From contig NZ_VNHS01000001.1 of assembly GCF_008124765.1 (NCBI RefSeq), positions 310,001 to 374,000 on the forward strand: 64,000 nt of DNA. The letters are read 5' to 3'. Positions within the stretch are counted from its first letter, which is position 1. Each line of letters starts with the position of its first letter. The DNA comes from Paenibacillus methanolicus (GTDB lineage Bacteria > Bacillota > Bacilli > Paenibacillales > Paenibacillaceae). The notes beneath the pieces were generated by a model that saw only the letters and a program-made list of their open reading frames with translations, did not search any database and was not told the origin of the DNA. A program made the translations under genes and the position numbers. Shown in pieces: positions 60,447-64,000 of this stretch.

Positions 60447-61763
60447 ATGCAAACATTAAGATATCGAAGCATTCCGCTCGCGGTCATGGCTTCGGCCATG
60501 CTGTTCCTGGCCGCATGCGGCAATAGCGGAGGCGCCAATAACGCCGGCGGCGAAGCCGCGAATTCGAACGCGCCGGCCGCGAATGCCGGCAACTCCGGCG
60601 CAAGCGCGGATCCGGTCACGATCAGCTTCCTGCATTGGCGGGGCGAGGATAACGCGGCGTTCGAGGCGATCATCGGTCAATTCGAGGAGGCGCATCCCGG
60701 CGTACAGGTGGAGATGCAGGTGCTGCCATCCGACCAATACCAGCAGACCGCGCAAGCGAAGCTGCGGGACGGCGCGTCCGGCGACGTGTTCGCTTCTTTC
60801 CCCGGCGCGCAGTTCGAAGCGATCGCCAAGGGAGGATTATATAGCGACCTGACCGGCGCCGCTTGGCTCTCGAACTTCGCGCCCGCGCTGATCGAAGCCG
60901 GCCAGAAGGACGGCAAGCAGTTGGCCGTGCCGTACCAGCTCGTGTACAACATGCCGATCTACAACGTGAAGCTGTTCGAGAAATACGGCTTGACGCCGCC
61001 CAAGGATTGGGACGGATTCCTCGCCGCGGCGGAGAAGCTGAAGCAGGAGGGAATCGTGCCGATCGCCTTCCCGGGCGCGGATATCGGCCCCGGCCAGTTC
61101 ATGAATACGATGGTGATGAACAACGCGCCGGACCTGGATATTTTCCGCAAAGTGGAGGCCGGCGAAGCGAAGGTGACGGAAGACTGGTGGATCAAGACGC
61201 TGACGCAAATCAAGGAGCTGAACGACAAGGGTTACTTCCAGCAGGATGCGCTCGGCACGAAGGACCAAGGCGCCGGCGCGCTGTTCGCCCAAGAGAAAGC
61301 GGCGATCTTGGCGACGGGATCATATCAGCTCGCGCAGAACAAGAAGAACAATCCGGCTCTCGTGCAAGGGCTGCTTGCGCCGATTACGGTGCCGGCCGAT
61401 CAAGCCGTGTACGAGGGCATTCATACGACGACGTTCTTGCTCGGCGTGAACAGCGCGTCCAAGCATCCGGAGGAAGCGAAGGCGTTCATTGAATTCTTGA
61501 GCGGCAAAGACGTCGCGGGCCAGTACGCGAACGCCACGGGGCAGAACGTGACGGTCAAGGACGTCGTCTACGCGTCGGAGGAGCTCAAGGCGGTCGCCGA
61601 ATGGACGAACAAGAAAACCCGCTTCCAGCCGCGCTTCACGCTGACCGACACCGAGAATCAGAAGGCGGTCGTCAGCTCCATCCAAGCGGTGCTGGGAGGC
61701 ACGGATCCGAAGAAGGCGGCCGAGGACGCGCAGGCGATCATCGACCAGCAGCTGGGCAAGTAA
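60447..61763 (+). CDS. Sugar ABC transporter solute-binding lipoprotein (importer 4)
   Basis: This 438-residue protein has a lipoprotein signal peptide (LAAC, Cys24), an alanine/asparagine/glycine linker and a family 1 fold (VTISFLHWRGEDNAAFEAII in part, LAVPYQLVYNMPIYNVKLFEK in part, ILATGSYQLAQN). It is a carbohydrate-type receptor rather than an SsuA/TauA-type sulfonate receptor. The start at 60447 follows GGGGGG with eight-base spacing; the TTG at 60441 is too close. It is part of the operon that begins with the monooxygenase. A sulfonated sugar is a possible ligand. Confidence 0.92.
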   Translation: MQTLRYRSIPLAVMASAMLFLAACGNSGGANNAGGEAANSNAPAANAGNSGASADPVTISFLHWRGEDNAAFEAIIGQFEEAHPGVQVEMQVLPSDQYQQTAQAKLRDGASGDVFASFPGAQFEAIAKGGLYSDLTGAAWLSNFAPALIEAGQKDGKQLAVPYQLVYNMPIYNVKLFEKYGLTPPKDWDGFLAAAEKLKQEGIVPIAFPGADIGPGQFMNTMVMNNAPDLDIFRKVEAGEAKVTEDWWIKTLTQIKELNDKGYFQQDALGTKDQGAGALFAQEKAAILATGSYQLAQNKKNNPALVQGLLAPITVPADQAVYEGIHTTTFLLGVNSASKHPEEAKAFIEFLSGKDVAGQYANATGQNVTVKDVVYASEELKAVAEWTNKKTRFQPRFTLTDTENQKAVVSSIQAVLGGTDPKKAAEDAQAIIDQQLGK

Positions 61764-61764
61764 T

Positions 61765-62637
61765 ATGAAGGCCGGGAAGCGAATCGCGCTATTCTTCGTC
61801 CCGGGGCTTACGTTGTATGCGGCGCTCTTCCTGTACCCGACGATAACCGGATTCTATTATTCCTTGACGAACTGGGACGGCATCTCGCCGTCCTATGACT
61901 TCGTCGGCCTGTCCAATTATCGGGAGCTAACCGAGCATATTATCTTCCGCAAGGCGCTCGTCAACAACGTCAAGTTCATGCTGTTCGTGGTGCTCGTCCA
62001 GACCGGATTATCGCTGCTGCTTGCCTTGCGGCTTGCGCGCAATACGAAGCGCAACGTCGCGCTGCGGGCGCTGTATTTCGTCCCGACGGTGCTCTCTTCC
62101 GTATCGGTCGCGCTCATCTGGACGTTCGTGTTCGACCCGACCCAAGGATTGGCGAACGGCTTCCTGAGCGGAATCGGCTTGGGCTCGTGGACGCAGAATT
62201 GGCTCGGCGATACGGGATTGGCGATCTTCTCGGTGGCGGCCGTGCAAGCTTGGGCGCATATCGGCCAAATGGTCATTCTGTTCGTCGCCGGCCTGCAGGC
62301 GATACCGAAGGAGCTCATCGAAGCGGCGCGGTTGGACGGCGCGGGAGCGCTGCAGATATTCCGCCGCGTCACGTGGCCGCTGCTCGCGCCGGCCGCCGCG
62401 CTCGTCGTCTCGTATACGACGATTCAATCGTTCAAGGCGTTCGATCTCATCTTCACGATGACGGGCGGAGGCCCGGTTTATTCGACCGAAATCTTGTCCA
62501 CCTTCATCTACAACACGGCCTTCTCGAGCTATACGTTCGGCTTGGCTTCGGCGGGTTCGGTCTTCTTCCTGGCGCTGATCGCCGTTATTACGTACGTCCA
62601 ATTCCGCGTCATCCGCGCGGATCGAGTCGCTTACTAG
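61765..62637 (+). CDS. ABC transporter permease, MalF/UgpA type (importer 4)
   Basis: This 290-residue protein has six membrane segments and an EAA loop (EAARLDGAGALQIFRRVTWP). Its ATG lies one base after the binding-protein stop codon, so the two are translationally coupled. The conserved gap motif (TMTGGGPVYSTEILSTFIY) is typical of MalF-type permeases. It works with the next permease. Confidence 0.93.
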   Translation: MKAGKRIALFFVPGLTLYAALFLYPTITGFYYSLTNWDGISPSYDFVGLSNYRELTEHIIFRKALVNNVKFMLFVVLVQTGLSLLLALRLARNTKRNVALRALYFVPTVLSSVSVALIWTFVFDPTQGLANGFLSGIGLGSWTQNWLGDTGLAIFSVAAVQAWAHIGQMVILFVAGLQAIPKELIEAARLDGAGALQIFRRVTWPLLAPAAALVVSYTTIQSFKAFDLIFTMTGGGPVYSTEILSTFIYNTAFSSYTFGLASAGSVFFLALIAVITYVQFRVIRADRVAY

Positions 62638-62658
62638 AATTCGTAAAGAGGTGATCGC

Positions 62659-63474
62659 GTGCTGCTGCGTGGATTAGGGGTCGCGCTGGTCGTCGCATTC
62701 GCGCTGATTATCGTCGTCCCCCTCATGATTGTGTTATTGGCCTCGCTTAAGACGACGCCGCAATTTATCCAAGATCCGCTCGGGTGGCCCGAGTCGTTCT
62801 CGCTGGCCAACTATACGGCGTTGTTCGCCAAACAGCCGATGCTGACGTACTTCGGCAACAGCGTCTTCGTCACGCTGTTCACCGTCTCGGGCGAGCTGCT
62901 TGTCGCGGGCATGGTCGCTTACGGCATCATCCGCACGGGACGCAAGACCGGCGGATGGATGTTCGGTCTATTCGCGGCCGGATTGATGGTGCCTTCGCAG
63001 GTCAACATGATCCCGATCTACGAGCTGGTGCATCGATTGGGTTGGTCGAACAGCTTGGCCGGGCTGTCGCTCGTCACGATCGCCATGCTGCTGCCGCTCT
63101 CCGTCTTCATGTTGGGCGGCTTCATGCGGACGCTGCCGGGCGAGCTGTTCGAGGCAGGCGCGATCGACGGCGCGAGCGAATGGCGCTTGCTGCTCCGGAT
63201 CGCGCTGCCGCTGTCCGCGCCGTATTTCGCCGCGACCGCATGCTTCCTGTTCGTCATCGTGTGGAACGAATTGCTCTTCCCGATGCTGCTGCTGACCGGC
63301 AAAGACAAGCTGACCCTTCCGCTCGCCATGCTGCAATTCCGAGGAGAGTTCGTCACCGATTACCCTATGCTGCTGACCGGCGTCGTCGTGGCTTCGATCC
63401 CGATCATCGCCGTGTTCGTTCTGCTGCAGCGGTTTTTCATTTCGGGGGCGATGGCGGGTTCGATGAAGGGTTAA
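62659..63474 (+). CDS. ABC transporter permease, MalG/UgpE type (importer 4)
   Basis: This 271-residue protein has six membrane segments and an EAA loop (EAGAIDGASEWRLLLRIALP); the end GAMAGSMKG fits the MalG family. A GTG start at 62659 follows AGAGGTGATC. It is the last gene of the operon; no ATPase or further catabolic gene follows before the operon ends. Confidence 0.92.
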   Translation: MLLRGLGVALVVAFALIIVVPLMIVLLASLKTTPQFIQDPLGWPESFSLANYTALFAKQPMLTYFGNSVFVTLFTVSGELLVAGMVAYGIIRTGRKTGGWMFGLFAAGLMVPSQVNMIPIYELVHRLGWSNSLAGLSLVTIAMLLPLSVFMLGGFMRTLPGELFEAGAIDGASEWRLLLRIALPLSAPYFAATACFLFVIVWNELLFPMLLLTGKDKLTLPLAMLQFRGEFVTDYPMLLTGVVVASIPIIAVFVLLQRFFISGAMAGSMKG

Positions 63475-63502
63475 GAGCGGAGAACATGTCCATGAATGAC
63501 TG

Positions 63503-63560
63503 CCCCTTGCGGGTTCTTAGGCGGACAATCAGTCTGTTACGGGAACTAGCAAGGGGTTTT
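63503..63560 (+). other. Inverted-repeat element, terminator or relic of an insertion-sequence end
   Basis: CCCCTTGC (63503-63510) and GCAAGGGG (63549-63556) are inverted and followed by TTTTCTC. Between them is GGCGGACAATCAGTCTGTT. The start GACTGCCCCTT with GCGGACA resembles outer ends of IS3-family elements. It may be the operon 4 terminator instead. Confidence 0.35.
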
Positions 63561-63658
63561 CTCTTGCGAGTATTCGTATATAACATGTATGCGGATGCGA
63601 CCGTATCACAGTCATTGTTAGTTGCGCGCTCGACTTACTATTATCTAGGAATTAAATG

Positions 63659-63693
63659 TCACAAAAAATTGGCATCGATCACAAAAAGTTGGC
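63659..63693 (+). promoter_or_regulatory. Direct repeat TCACAAAAA(A/G)TTGGC spaced 20 bases apart
   Basis: Two 15-base copies (63659-63673 and 63679-63693) differ at one position. Their 20-base period is two helical turns, as for AraC-type or response-regulator binding sites. They lie in the 421-bp gap before the secreted-protein gene. Confidence 0.5.
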
Positions 63694-63725
63694 TATTAAA
63701 AGGAGCGCGGCTACCTGTTACGATA

Positions 63726-63762
63726 ATGGCGCGGCAAAGGGAATGATTCCCTGCGGCGCCGT
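63726..63762 (+). repeat. Hairpin sharing its right arm with the GH43 terminator
   Basis: TGGCGC...AAGGGAA pairs with TTCCCTGCGGCGCC. The right arm TCCCTGCGGCGCCGT also occurs at 40477-40491. Confidence 0.55.
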
Positions 63763-63810
63763 AATCTTGCATCGGCAGGAGAGGAGGCTGCGATTTTTCT
63801 TCGTCCGACA

Positions 63811-63825
63811 TGTAAGCGCTTCACA
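63811..63825 (+). promoter_or_regulatory. Catabolite-responsive (cre)-like site
   Basis: TGTAAGCGCTTCACA matches the AAGCGCTT core of a CcpA site but carries one extra base in the right half. It lies 71 bases before the next start codon. Confidence 0.4.
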
Positions 63826-63895
63826 AAGGGATCCGATTGCATTCGTTAGTCGTCATGCGAACGTGTTGAAGTTCATTTCTGCGAGGAGGGATTTA

Positions 63896-64000
63896 ATGTA
63901 TCAAGTCATGAAGACCAAACGTCTGTATGCATTCGCGCTGGTGATCGCGCTGCTGGTCAGCTTGCTGCCTATTACGAAAGCGAACGCGGCCTATAATTTG
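63896..64000 (+). CDS. Secreted protein, signal peptide only (3' partial)
   Basis: An ATG at 63896 follows GAGGAGGG. The 35 visible residues form a signal peptide: basic MYQVMKTKR, a hydrophobic core (LYAFALVIALLVSLLP) and a cut site near KANAA, followed by YNL. The gene runs off the right edge. With a cre-like site and a direct repeat upstream, it probably encodes a secreted glycoside hydrolase or lyase, but the visible part does not show which. Confidence 0.75.
   Translation, partial: MYQVMKTKRLYAFALVIALLVSLLPITKANAAYNL

Overview
The window reads as chromosome from a high-GC, spore-former-type Bacillota, most likely Paenibacillaceae (Paenibacillus/Cohnella-like). This rests on strong AGGAGG ribosome-binding sites, three YesM/YesN-type two-component systems next to sugar ABC operons, LplB/YtcP-type permeases, copper-amine-oxidase-N 'stalk' proteins, a DUF4179 anti-sigma partner and a LipL-type octanoyltransferase. 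GC content looks near 58-60% by eye. I saw no rRNA, tRNA, CRISPR array or intact transposase.

Layout. 1-14.2 kb holds single genes: a 5'-cut SgrR-like regulator/binding protein, a VOC protein, a decayed chemoreceptor, a LysR regulator divergent from a carboxylesterase-TauE pair, a sugar isomerase with an unknown partner, a LipL-like acyltransferase, a GyrI-like protein, an ECF sigma/anti-sigma pair, a VanZ protein, a methyltransferase and an SRPBCC protein. 14.3-38.0 kb is a carbohydrate-use region. It has sensor kinase-regulator pair 1, ABC importer 1 and an FAD oxidoreductase, then pair 2, ABC importer 2, a heparinase II/III-type lyase, a cupin, a GH106-like hydrolase and a secreted beta-helix enzyme split by one in-frame amber codon. 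38.3-48.5 kb has an XRE regulator, a secreted GH43 enzyme, pair 3 and ABC importer 3. Between pair 3 and importer 3 lie a 51-bp palindrome, a truncated SGNH hydrolase and a roughly 300-bp tandem repeat with hairpins. 48.8-58 kb carries an AraC regulator, a metallo-hydrolase lipoprotein, a DUF418 membrane protein, a cytochrome P450, two stalk-domain proteins (one frameshifted) and another AraC regulator. 58-63.5 kb is an AraC regulator divergent from an SsuD-like flavin monooxygenase and ABC importer 4. The window ends inside the signal peptide of a secreted protein.

How the genes work together. The kinase-regulator pairs probably sense extracellular oligosaccharides and switch on the adjacent binding-protein/permease operons. 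Secreted enzymes cut polymers outside and cytoplasmic enzymes finish the imported pieces. None of the four importers has its own ATPase here, which fits a shared MsmX-type ATPase encoded elsewhere. The most suggestive unit is the last one: a sulfonate-type monooxygenase in an apparent operon with a sugar-type importer, which could be a sulfosugar uptake and desulfonation pathway.
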